From: Draconibacterium mangrovi_A
GTDB lineage: Bacteria > Bacteroidota > Bacteroidia > Bacteroidales > Prolixibacteraceae
Assembly: GCF_037646455.1 (NCBI RefSeq)
Contig: NZ_JBBIXN010000006.1
Span: 62,001-126,000 of the forward strand
DNA length: 64,000 bases
Direction: 5' to 3'
Shown here: positions 36,545 through 44,722 of the stretch, in pieces
Layout of the letters: every line of letters starts with the position of its first letter
How positions within the stretch are numbered: the first letter of the stretch is position 1
Made by a program: the position numbers and the translations under genes
Notes under the pieces: model-generated
The model's database searches: none
Seen by the model: only the letters and a program-made list of their open reading frames with translations
What the model was told of the DNA's origin: nothing

Positions 36545-37558
36545 ATGAAATTTATTTATCTTCTGACCCTTATCTTCATCATAGTATCCTGTAATACAAC
36601 AAATGAAAATATTTATTGGGTGAACAGCTACCAGGTAGATTGCGTTGGTGTTGGCCCGATGAAATGTATGTTGATCCAAAAAGGAAAAGCTATTGAAGAT
36701 GGAACCTGGCAAAACTTCTACTCAAAAATTGAAGGTTTTGAATACGAGCCCGGTTTCATTTACAAACTAAAAGTAAAAGAAGAACAGCTCGAGAATGTAC
36801 CGGCCGATGCTTCGTCAATTAAATATATATTGGTTGACGTACTTGAGAAAACAGAAGACTCAAAGTTAGGTCTTAACGGAACCTGGAATGCCCAGAAAAT
36901 AAATGGCTCGATAATAAAACTGCCTTCTACACGCGGAGCAGGTGTTCTGCCAACCGTCTATATCGATATTACTAAGATGCAGATAAGCGGAATCGATAAC
37001 TGCAATAATTTTACCGGAAGTATCAGCAAACTTAGTGAAAGTACAATCGAACTCGGTCCGCTGGCAGCCACTCAGAAAATGTGCCCCGACATGGCAATTG
37101 CCACTGCATTTAATAAAGCGCTTCAGGCTGTGAAGCAATACGAGCTTTCGGAAAACACGCTGACTTTTAAGGATGAAAACGGCAACGATTTGCTTGAGTT
37201 TACCAAAGGAACAGAAGCCAAAATTTTGTTGAACGATATTTGGGTAGCCGAAGTGGTTGAAGGCGAAGCAATAAATGATGAGGGGAAAGCCCCCCGCCTC
37301 GAAATCAACAGTACCGAATTAACGGTGTCCGGAACGGATGGATGCAATAACATTTCCGGAAAAATTTCCACGCTCACCAATTCAGAACTTGTTTTTGGGA
37401 TGCTGGTCGGAACAAAGAAAATGTGCATGGATATGAACATTCCTGATAAGTTCAACAAACTTATTCCGCAGGTTCGTGGCTATAAAATTACCAACATGAA
37501 ACTCTCGCTTTCAGATGAACAAGGCGAAGTTTTAATAATCATGAAAAAAGTAGATTAA
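36545..37558 (+). CDS. Lipoprotein with DUF4377-like and two META (HslJ-like) domains
   Basis: This 337-residue lipoprotein (Cys16 in IIVSC) has an N-terminal DUF4377-like segment (about 22-105, VDCVGVGPMKCMLIQKG) and two META domains. They occupy roughly 108-220 and 225-335, each with the LNGTW or NDIWV start, a G-x-D-x-CNN turn (GIDNCNNFTGSI, GTDGCNNISGKI) and a TQKMCPDM or TKKMCMDM centre. META domains occur in heat- or stress-induced envelope lipoproteins such as HslJ and have no known catalysis. It follows the HAD gene by 48 bases, so it is probably in the same transcript. A link to the envelope stress response is likely but unproven. Confidence 0.85.
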   Translation: MKFIYLLTLIFIIVSCNTTNENIYWVNSYQVDCVGVGPMKCMLIQKGKAIEDGTWQNFYSKIEGFEYEPGFIYKLKVKEEQLENVPADASSIKYILVDVLEKTEDSKLGLNGTWNAQKINGSIIKLPSTRGAGVLPTVYIDITKMQISGIDNCNNFTGSISKLSESTIELGPLAATQKMCPDMAIATAFNKALQAVKQYELSENTLTFKDENGNDLLEFTKGTEAKILLNDIWVAEVVEGEAINDEGKAPRLEINSTELTVSGTDGCNNISGKISTLTNSELVFGMLVGTKKMCMDMNIPDKFNKLIPQVRGYKITNMKLSLSDEQGEVLIIMKKVD

Positions 37559-37582
37559 ACCAATAAATGAGTGATAAACCAT

Positions 37583-38839
37583 ATGACAAAAACAACATTA
37601 GCAATACTACTGACCATTTTTACATTCGTAGCTTTTGCCGAAAACACAGAAAAAGAAGATAAGAAAGAGAACAAAGAGAAAAACCTTTCGATCATTCCAC
37701 TTCCTGTAATTGCATACAACCCAACTACAGCGTGGATGTTTGGAGTAGCACCTGGAGTAAGTTGGTTTATGGGTGATGCTTCAAATACAAGTATCTCTTC
37801 AGGTTTAGGCACATTAATTTATACAACAAAGAAACAGTTCATGTTTACCGCCAAAACGAATGTATTTCTGGAAGGAGACGACTGGAACCTTTTGGGCGAC
37901 TGGCGTTACTTTATAACATCACAACCCACTTATGGCCTTGGAACCGGACCGCAATCAACAAAACCTGTAGGTCAGGGAATTGAATACGACGATGGCCAGT
38001 TTAGTGAACCAATCCCGGATGCGCAAATGATGGAGTTTAATTACCTGCGATTCCATGAAACGGTGTTGAAACAAATCGAGGATACCCGTTTTTTTGCCGG
38101 ATTGGGTTATCATCTTGATATTCATTCTAAAATAAAGGATAATTTGCTTGATTTAGACGCTGATCCACCAATTATCACGAGTCATTACGGTTATCAGACA
38201 CTCACAGGTTTCTCGAGTGAGAAATATACTTTATCAGGAATTTCCTTAAATGCTTTATATGACAGTCGCGACAATGCCATTAATCCGTATAGCGGAAGAT
38301 ATGCTTTTGTGAATTTACGTGTTAATCCGGAATTTTTAGGTAGCGTTAAAAGCTCCTCCATACTTTGGATGGAATATCGAGACTATATCCACTTGAATCC
38401 GGAACGCCCACGTCATTTAATAGGATTTTGGACTTATGGATGGTTTGTAACTTCAGGAGATGTACCTTACCTGGACTTGCCTGCCGTTGGCTGGGATCAG
38501 TTTGGAAGATCAGGACGCGCATATACACAGGGTCGCTTCAGAGGTCCGGATATCGTATATGGTGAGATTGAATACCGGTTCCCATTGCAAAAAAATAAAG
38601 AAACTTTTGGTGGAGTTTTATTTATAAATGCAACATCAGGAAGCAACCGAGCCGGCTCTAAAAATACAACAGGAAGCAACCTGGCTGACATTAACCTGTT
38701 TGAGTATCTGGACTACGCTTATGGAACAGGATTGAGAATAATGTTAAATAAAAAATCGAGAGCTAATCTGAACCTTGATTTTGCCTGGGGAAAATATGGC
38801 GCAAGTGGATTTTACCTCGGTATAAATGAAGTATTTTAA
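37583..38839 (+). CDS. Outer-membrane beta-barrel protein (BamA/TamA-like)
   Basis: The ATG at 37583 is preferred over a GTG at 37571. The protein has about 418 residues and a Sec signal ending VAFAEN. After a charged linker (KEDKKENKEKN) come alternating strands ending in a terminal F (FYLGINEVF), the C-terminal signature of outer-membrane proteins. The motif YDSRDNAINPYSGRYAF is characteristic of Omp85-like barrels. It lacks POTRA domains, so it is a reduced member. It might insert or export a surface protein or lipid. It follows the META gene by 24 bases and ends the group at the terminator 39020-39057. Confidence 0.8.
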   Translation: MTKTTLAILLTIFTFVAFAENTEKEDKKENKEKNLSIIPLPVIAYNPTTAWMFGVAPGVSWFMGDASNTSISSGLGTLIYTTKKQFMFTAKTNVFLEGDDWNLLGDWRYFITSQPTYGLGTGPQSTKPVGQGIEYDDGQFSEPIPDAQMMEFNYLRFHETVLKQIEDTRFFAGLGYHLDIHSKIKDNLLDLDADPPIITSHYGYQTLTGFSSEKYTLSGISLNALYDSRDNAINPYSGRYAFVNLRVNPEFLGSVKSSSILWMEYRDYIHLNPERPRHLIGFWTYGWFVTSGDVPYLDLPAVGWDQFGRSGRAYTQGRFRGPDIVYGEIEYRFPLQKNKETFGGVLFINATSGSNRAGSKNTTGSNLADINLFEYLDYAYGTGLRIMLNKKSRANLNLDFAWGKYGASGFYLGINEVF

Positions 38840-39019
38840 CAATGTGAGGATTCAATTATTGAACCAGCACATGGTCCAACATGAATTTTCTGTAGATTAT
38901 AATGTTACTAAAATTTTCTAAAATATGAAAACAACTTCGCTTGGAATCTTATTTAAATTAGTAATTCAACACTGAATTTTTTCATTGATATTAAAGTGTA
39001 TAAATAAAGGCCGGAATTT

Positions 39020-39057
39020 AAAAGAAACGGAAGAATAATTATTCTTCCGTTTCTTTT
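39020..39057. terminator. Perfect palindromic bidirectional terminator
   Basis: A 38-base exact palindrome (half site AAAAGAAACGGAAGAATAA) lies 8 bases past the end of the - strand gene at 39065 and 181 bases after the + strand barrel gene. It begins in A's and ends in T's, giving a strong hairpin with a U-rich tail in both directions. It would end both the + strand group and the long locus 2 operon. Confidence 0.8.
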
Positions 39058-39064
39058 AACCTGG

Positions 39065-41866
39065 TTAGTCATCTTTCTCACGATTCTCCAAACGGTACTC
39101 ATCGCGTTCCTTACTTTCGCGTATCATATCTTCCTTATCATCCATTACGGGTGATTCCTCCAGTGTTTTCCAGTCGAAATTCTCATCAAACGGATCAAGT
39201 GCTTTTTGCGGATCAAAAATCCGTGAGTCGACTGCGACAGCACGGTAAGGTGTATAATCGGGATCAGAACTGAAGAAATCGGCAAGATCGTTTGCCCCGG
39301 CATCATACTGATTTAAATACGGCAGACCAAGGATATTCCAGAATGTTTTGAACAGGCTACCGAAACTGTAATGTACGTGGCTCACATAATCGCGTTTCAC
39401 CCAGGGTGAGATCAACATCAGCACACTGCGGTGCGCATCTATATGATCCACGCCATTTTGTGCATCGTCTTCAGTGATCACGATCAACATATTTTTCCAG
39501 TAAGGCGTTTGCGAAAGGTATTCAACAATCCTACCCACAGCCAGGTCGTTATCGGCCATGTAACTTTCGCGGAAAGGATAACCGGCTTCAGGTCGATCAC
39601 CTGCACCGTGATCATTCGGAAGAATCACAGTCATAAATGCAGGCATGGTATCCTTGTCGTTCATCCATTTCTCCTCAAACTCTTTTTTAAACTGATCGAC
39701 ACGGAACTGATCGGGTATCGCCATGTTATAAGTGGGATAATGTTTCGAAGTTCTATCCCAGATCGGTTGTGGTAAAGGATAATTGATATAGTGATGAATT
39801 CCTGCGTACTTGAACTCCTTCTCATAAAGTCCCGGCTCGAACATGATGCTGAAACCAAAGTTGTAAAAATCCACATCGTTACGTTCGAGGTGATCCCACA
39901 TAGAACCGGCTTCGTTATAATCTTCCGGGTAAATGGCACCGGCCGTTCCATTCATGGCATAAATACCTGGCGCTTTTGAGTTGAATTTAAAACTTCGGTT
40001 TCCACCGTAACTGGCGGCAGTGCATGTTTCAGTCCACTCGTTCGGATAAGTATTTACCAACCAGCGATGACCGTCGGCACTCACATCCGAATCTACATAA
40101 AAATTATCCGACATGGCAAAATCCCGAGCGATCTTCAGGTGGTTTACCATTACATCAGCATTCTGAACTGAATCCGTTTTCTTCCAGTTATGAAAAGATA
40201 CACCTTTCCCGTACCGGGCCAGTCCGGCTTCACCGTTTCCATTTTCAACCTGACCAAAAACCTCATCGTATGTACGGTTTTCCTTTGAAATAAATACAAT
40301 GTGTTTTATCGGACTCTCCTTTTCTCCCGGATATAACGGAACCGGATTTTCCTTCCGTTTGGCAAATCGCGAATCTGAAGCTTTTTTAAAATTAAAATTA
40401 TTGGCAATCACTTGAGCCGTCATGTTTTTTAGTTCTTCATTATTTGGAATATCTAGTACCTGAACTGTTCCTTTCATAAGCGATCCGATGTAACTTCCTT
40501 CATGGCCACGTTTAAAAGTGGAGCCTCCGTTTGGTCCGCTTCCAAATCCTTTGGCGTTAGAAACGATCAGTTTTTTTCCATCATTACTCACTTTTAGTTT
40601 TGCGGGAAACCATCCGGCAGGAATGTATCCCAACACTTCAAGTTTCTTCGCATCGACTACCCCTACAGCATTGATGCCGGAACAGGCCACAAAAAGTTTT
40701 TCCTGATCAGGTGAAAGCGCCAAACCAAAAGGAATTACGCCCCTAAACTGTTTGATTCTAGGATCAGGTTTAATGTATATGGTGTTGACCACGGTATCTT
40801 TTTCGATCGAGATCACTGAAATATTGTCGTTGGTTCCGTTGGTTACAAAAACAAAATCATCAGTAGCCACCAGCGAATTCGGACTGGCGCCTCCCACTGC
40901 CGGAATTCCTTCGACCAAATCGCCCACCAGATTTCCGGTTTTTGTCTTGGCAATCACTTCCGGTTTGTTCTGATCTTCAATATCGATTGTAAAAACCGAG
41001 AAAGCTTCCGGCGAGTTCATATCTCCCAGCCCGGGCACCGTTAAACTATCTTCGGTTACATAACCTTCCTTCATATCTTCACTTCCGTAGGCCGAGGTCG
41101 GGTATCTGCGTGCTTTTTCGCCGACATTTTCAGCTGTAATACCTTCGAGCATGCTGTACTGGAACATTCCAACGTTGGCCACATACACCTTTTTTTCATC
41201 GGGCGAAAGGCAAATACCAAAAGGATAGCGACCAACTGGGACATTGTGCTCCAGTTTGCCGCTTTCGGAATCGATGATCAGCATTCGAAATCCAATTTGA
41301 TCAACAGCATACAGTTTTTTCCCGTCTTTAGACATTGTCAGATCTCCGATGTAACCATCAGAATAATCTTCTTCATCCGAAACAAAACTGCAATCTATAC
41401 TTCCCGTCTTTTCGCCGGTTTCAAGGTCGAAAATATAAATGCAGTTTTCCTGCCCGCCGGCAACATACACCACGCTATTATCGTTGGAAACCGCAAGACC
41501 CATAAAGACCGAAGCCAAAACTCCTTTGTCGGTGGATGAACCGGGTGGAATCTGCTGAACTTCCGGATTATCGGAAAGAATATTCCGGATGATGGTGATC
41601 GACAGTGGATTAGTTCCAGAATTCGCTGTTATGGCTGTATTTCCATCTGGACTAAGTGTAAGCCCAAACGGATGTGGCGCCACCAAAATACTTTTACCTT
41701 CAGGTGTTAAAATCCGACCGTTGGGAATGATGGTTTCACCTTCGTTATCGATCTCTACATAACGATCGTCTGCAGGTGCATTTGCAATCCATGGATGGCC
41801 CTGTTTATCTTTTGAACAAGAAAAGAGAAGTACTGCAGAAAAAAGTAGTAAACAAAGATTTTTCAT
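39065..41866 (-). CDS. YncE-type beta-propeller/phosphoesterase lipoprotein
   Basis: This 933-residue lipoprotein (Cys17 in LLFSC) has two parts. Residues about 25-500 form a beta-propeller of YncE-type blades (HPFGLTLSPDGNTAITAN, RYPFGICLSPDEKKVYVAN, PFGLALSPDQEKLFVA). Residues about 520-890 are a phosphoesterase-like domain of the alkaline-phosphatase superfamily: IKHIVFISKENRTYDEVFGQV, DFAMSDNFYVDSDVSADGHRWL and VITEDDAQNGVDHIDAHR. It may cleave a phosphodiester or related ester in the periplasm; the substrate is unknown. It is the last gene of locus 2, 87 bases after the mutarotase-like gene, so it may be a hitchhiker or may remove a phosphate-linked group. Confidence 0.85.
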   Translation of the reverse strand: MKNLCLLLFSAVLLFSCSKDKQGHPWIANAPADDRYVEIDNEGETIIPNGRILTPEGKSILVAPHPFGLTLSPDGNTAITANSGTNPLSITIIRNILSDNPEVQQIPPGSSTDKGVLASVFMGLAVSNDNSVVYVAGGQENCIYIFDLETGEKTGSIDCSFVSDEEDYSDGYIGDLTMSKDGKKLYAVDQIGFRMLIIDSESGKLEHNVPVGRYPFGICLSPDEKKVYVANVGMFQYSMLEGITAENVGEKARRYPTSAYGSEDMKEGYVTEDSLTVPGLGDMNSPEAFSVFTIDIEDQNKPEVIAKTKTGNLVGDLVEGIPAVGGASPNSLVATDDFVFVTNGTNDNISVISIEKDTVVNTIYIKPDPRIKQFRGVIPFGLALSPDQEKLFVACSGINAVGVVDAKKLEVLGYIPAGWFPAKLKVSNDGKKLIVSNAKGFGSGPNGGSTFKRGHEGSYIGSLMKGTVQVLDIPNNEELKNMTAQVIANNFNFKKASDSRFAKRKENPVPLYPGEKESPIKHIVFISKENRTYDEVFGQVENGNGEAGLARYGKGVSFHNWKKTDSVQNADVMVNHLKIARDFAMSDNFYVDSDVSADGHRWLVNTYPNEWTETCTAASYGGNRSFKFNSKAPGIYAMNGTAGAIYPEDYNEAGSMWDHLERNDVDFYNFGFSIMFEPGLYEKEFKYAGIHHYINYPLPQPIWDRTSKHYPTYNMAIPDQFRVDQFKKEFEEKWMNDKDTMPAFMTVILPNDHGAGDRPEAGYPFRESYMADNDLAVGRIVEYLSQTPYWKNMLIVITEDDAQNGVDHIDAHRSVLMLISPWVKRDYVSHVHYSFGSLFKTFWNILGLPYLNQYDAGANDLADFFSSDPDYTPYRAVAVDSRIFDPQKALDPFDENFDWKTLEESPVMDDKEDMIRESKERDEYRLENREKDD

Positions 41867-41953
41867 TTTCAGCTTGATTTATGCCGAATAAAAGTAATTA
41901 ACTCAGCTGAACCGGTCTTTAACAAAAATCAATAAATCACTATTTGAGGTGGT

Positions 41954-42646
41954 TTATTCCACTTTTTCCAGAAAAACCCAGGTTTCATACGGAGCTGTTC
42001 CTTCAATTCCTTCCTGGTAAGTGGACATAATGTTATTCCATTCCATCATCCTAGGATTATTTTCCAGGGTAAGCGGATCCAACTCATCCAGAGTTTTATC
42101 AGCCGGAACTGAGATCACCAACAACAACTGTCTTCCATTTTTATAAACCAAAAGCTGCTGAAAATTGGCATTGCAAAAACCTTGAGCCACTTCCGGCCAC
42201 TCATCAAATTGCGCGGCATGATAGTTCACATATTCTTGCTGAAGCGCGCTATCCTCAACCAGGTTAGCCGTCAGCAAGTAATTCTTCCAGGGTTTTGGTG
42301 CGGTAGTTGTATCAGGGCAACGACTGGCTTTGTCGAAAATGTACATGGGCGAATTGTAGCGTTTTATTTTAGCAGTTAAACCTGACTGTTTTATGGATGG
42401 CACTATCCCGGCAGTATCCGCTGCATTTCCAAACAGTACAACATGGTTTTTCCACTGGTAGCATTCCATGGGAGTCGCTTTCAGAAGATTCAGTAAGGCA
42501 TTTTTTCCTACTTCATCTTTAAGGATAAATTCAATAGCAATACTGTTTGACTTTGACAGAACAATTTCTTCGTCCGTTTTTTTTTGATTTTTCTGACCAC
42601 AGGCTGCAGTGATAAAAACGACAAGTAGAACAGGCAGGTATTTCAT
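41954..42646 (-). CDS. Exported mutarotase-like (RhaM/DUF718) lipoprotein
   Basis: This 230-residue lipoprotein has Cys16 in FITAAC. Its C-terminal half (about 125-230) matches the L-rhamnose mutarotase fold: LQQEYVNYHAAQFDEWPEV with the tyrosine/histidine pair, QQLLVYKNGRQLLLVISV and MMEWNNIMSTY. The N-terminal half (about 32-110) looks like a further ferredoxin-like segment. Cytoplasmic RhaM interconverts alpha and beta rhamnose; an exported, extended form is unusual. It could speed anomer exchange of a sugar released in the periplasm. Its place in a pectin locus with a GH141-like gene would fit rhamnose or fucose, but this is inference. Confidence 0.75.
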   Translation of the reverse strand: MKYLPVLLVVFITAACGQKNQKKTDEEIVLSKSNSIAIEFILKDEVGKNALLNLLKATPMECYQWKNHVVLFGNAADTAGIVPSIKQSGLTAKIKRYNSPMYIFDKASRCPDTTTAPKPWKNYLLTANLVEDSALQQEYVNYHAAQFDEWPEVAQGFCNANFQQLLVYKNGRQLLLVISVPADKTLDELDPLTLENNPRMMEWNNIMSTYQEGIEGTAPYETWVFLEKVE

Positions 42647-42679
42647 ATTTTTCTTGATAATTAAATGTGTACAATTCTA

Positions 42680-44644
42680 CTAATGAAACACATCTCTTTC
42701 TTTAAAATCCGCCGGATGGATATTGATTTTCTCCGGTTCTGATGCGGGGATAATATCCTTAAATTCATCTTCAATACCTGCATTTTCCATGATCTGTTGG
42801 GCTTCCTCTGAAAATTCATCTTCACGGAACGAATACGTTTCTTCAATGGTATTGTTGGTGCCATTGTCCATCAGCAGGTTGTTTTTCACGTAGTTTTCGC
42901 GGGCAACAATATCGTGGCATCTTTTGGTCCACAGGTGCAGCCACATCCATTTATAACTCGGATTTCCGATCACGTTTCGTGTGATGGTCAGGTAGGCCGA
43001 TCCATCATCGGGATAAATACAACGTGGCCCGTTAAAAACATAGTTACCTTCCACTATGGTGCCGGGTTGCTCTCCTAACAGGTACAGAATTCCGCCATCG
43101 TCCAAAACCTGGTGCGTATCGCCGGCTTTGTTGTAACTGATGCTGTTGTTTTTAGCCAGTTTAGAAGCCGGAATACCTGAGTTCCCCCACCACCAGCCAC
43201 AGACTATTGCACCGTATGGAGTGCCGGCAATATCGTTGTGTTCTATTTTGGTATTGGCAACAAAAAAGGAAGTAATGCCTTCCACCTGTCTAAAATCGAG
43301 GCTGACGTTACGAAGGTAATTGTTACTGACTGTATTATTCTCACAAAGGCCTTCAACACCTTTACCGTAAATGGCTCCATCGCCAATTTCGTAATGTTGC
43401 GGGTGACCAATACTTACGGCATTTCCCAACATATCGTGAAAATAGTTTCCTTCAATAAGACAATCTTTTACGTCATTCACCAGATTGATCGCAATGGCAG
43501 AACTGATGCCTTCAAAGCGGTTTCTGATAAATTGGATACTCTCTGCATTTTCAATTTGTACTGTACCTCGCGGAACATCGGTACTGTTGTATTTTGTGGG
43601 ATGCCAGTTTCCTCCCGGAATGTATTTTACAGCCAGTCCTAAACTCTGAATCCCGGCAAATCCGTACGAATCAGCAACCTTCATAAGTGGCCAGTGATCG
43701 TTTGAAAAAGTAATGCCCTCAAAACGAATGTTTTCCGCTCTCTTCGCGTTCGACTCTCCTTTGACATGAATCAAACCTTCAGAGGTTGGGGCTATGATTT
43801 CTGCCTTTGCCATGTCTTCACCTTCGCTGTAATAAAATAGCGTTTTAGTTTTCCGATCGAAATAAAATTCACCCGGCGAATCGAGCAATTCTAATGCATT
43901 TCGAATCACGAAGCTTTTTTTATAGTTGATTTTCCCGGCCCAGGCCATTGTTGTAGCTATGGCTCCATAAGGTTGTTGCAATTTTACTACAGTTGTATCG
44001 CCAATCACTTCAATATCTCTGGCACACAATATTTTTTCAGTCCAGATATTGAATTGTACCAGCTCAATGTCTTCAGGATTGGAATAGGCTTTAATATCTT
44101 CAGAGCTAAATTTTATCCCATCGATGGCCGAACCGGCTCCAAATGCCCAGGGTTCATTTCCTTCAACAGTAAAACTACCCCAATCGCCTAAACCGTTAAC
44201 AGGAATATCAGTACCCGCCATGCACTTTCTTTTGCCGTTGACAAAAAGCGTTCGAAGCTTAGTATCCCGATCAAGTGTTGCTTTGTAAAGATTTCCGTCA
44301 ACCTGCTGCCAGTCCGATACTTTTACGCCACCATTTATTACAACCGTTGCATTCTCTTCAGCCATATAAACTGTTGGCGAATTATCAGTGCCTGAATCAT
44401 CAGGTCCAAAGATTAGGGGCTCTTGCAAAAAATAATTACCTGCTTTAATTATTACCCGAATACCATCAATTGCGGTATCATTCCCTCTTAATTCCCTTGC
44501 TTTTATTTGCGCCTTTTGAAGTGTCTTTAAAGGCTTGGCTTTTGTACCGGGATTATTGTCGCTTCCGGTTGTCGACACCCAAATTTCAGTGGCATCGACC
44601 TGTAAAAACAGCATTATAAAAATTATAAAGATCAGGTACTTCAT
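42680..44644 (-). CDS. GH141-like right-handed parallel beta-helix protein
   Basis: The start at 44644 gives 654 residues with a signal peptide (MKYLIFIIFIMLFLQVDAT); the frame extends 16 codons upstream into the repeat-like element at 44665-44717. The protein begins TEIWVSTTGSDNNPGTKAKPL, then has an insertion domain (about 110-280, GGVKVSDWQQV, LRTLFVNGKRK) and a long parallel beta-helix with N-rich turns (SIQFIRNRFEG, CLIEGNYFHDMLGNAVSIG). This layout matches the GH141 type, whose known member is an alpha-L-fucosidase acting on rhamnogalacturonan II. The family call is moderate, and catalytic residues were not identified. Its location in locus 2 supports a debranching role. Confidence 0.7.
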   Translation of the reverse strand: MKYLIFIIFIMLFLQVDATEIWVSTTGSDNNPGTKAKPLKTLQKAQIKARELRGNDTAIDGIRVIIKAGNYFLQEPLIFGPDDSGTDNSPTVYMAEENATVVINGGVKVSDWQQVDGNLYKATLDRDTKLRTLFVNGKRKCMAGTDIPVNGLGDWGSFTVEGNEPWAFGAGSAIDGIKFSSEDIKAYSNPEDIELVQFNIWTEKILCARDIEVIGDTTVVKLQQPYGAIATTMAWAGKINYKKSFVIRNALELLDSPGEFYFDRKTKTLFYYSEGEDMAKAEIIAPTSEGLIHVKGESNAKRAENIRFEGITFSNDHWPLMKVADSYGFAGIQSLGLAVKYIPGGNWHPTKYNSTDVPRGTVQIENAESIQFIRNRFEGISSAIAINLVNDVKDCLIEGNYFHDMLGNAVSIGHPQHYEIGDGAIYGKGVEGLCENNTVSNNYLRNVSLDFRQVEGITSFFVANTKIEHNDIAGTPYGAIVCGWWWGNSGIPASKLAKNNSISYNKAGDTHQVLDDGGILYLLGEQPGTIVEGNYVFNGPRCIYPDDGSAYLTITRNVIGNPSYKWMWLHLWTKRCHDIVARENYVKNNLLMDNGTNNTIEETYSFREDEFSEEAQQIMENAGIEDEFKDIIPASEPEKINIHPADFKERDVFH

Positions 44645-44664
44645 GGTTCTATTGGTTTTTATCC

Positions 44665-44717
44665 CGCTAAGACGCAATGATTTTAGCAACATTTCTTTGC
44701 GACTCTGCGTCTTTGCG
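44665..44717. repeat. Interspersed-repeat-like palindromic element
   Basis: CGCTAAGACGCA (44665-44676) pairs with TGCGTCTTTGCG (44706-44717) with one mismatch. The element has the CTTTGCG-ACTCTGCG-TCTTTGCGTGAG character of short palindromic elements found many times in other bacterial genomes. It fills the 78-base gap between two genes of the same operon, an atypical place for strong transcription stops. Only one copy is in this window, so its repeat nature is inferred. Confidence 0.5.
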
Positions 44718-44722
44718 TGAGT

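Noticed and set aside
38851..38863. TTCAATTATTGAA palindrome after the barrel gene
   Set aside because: Short and A/T-rich; the strong palindrome at 39020-39057 explains termination.
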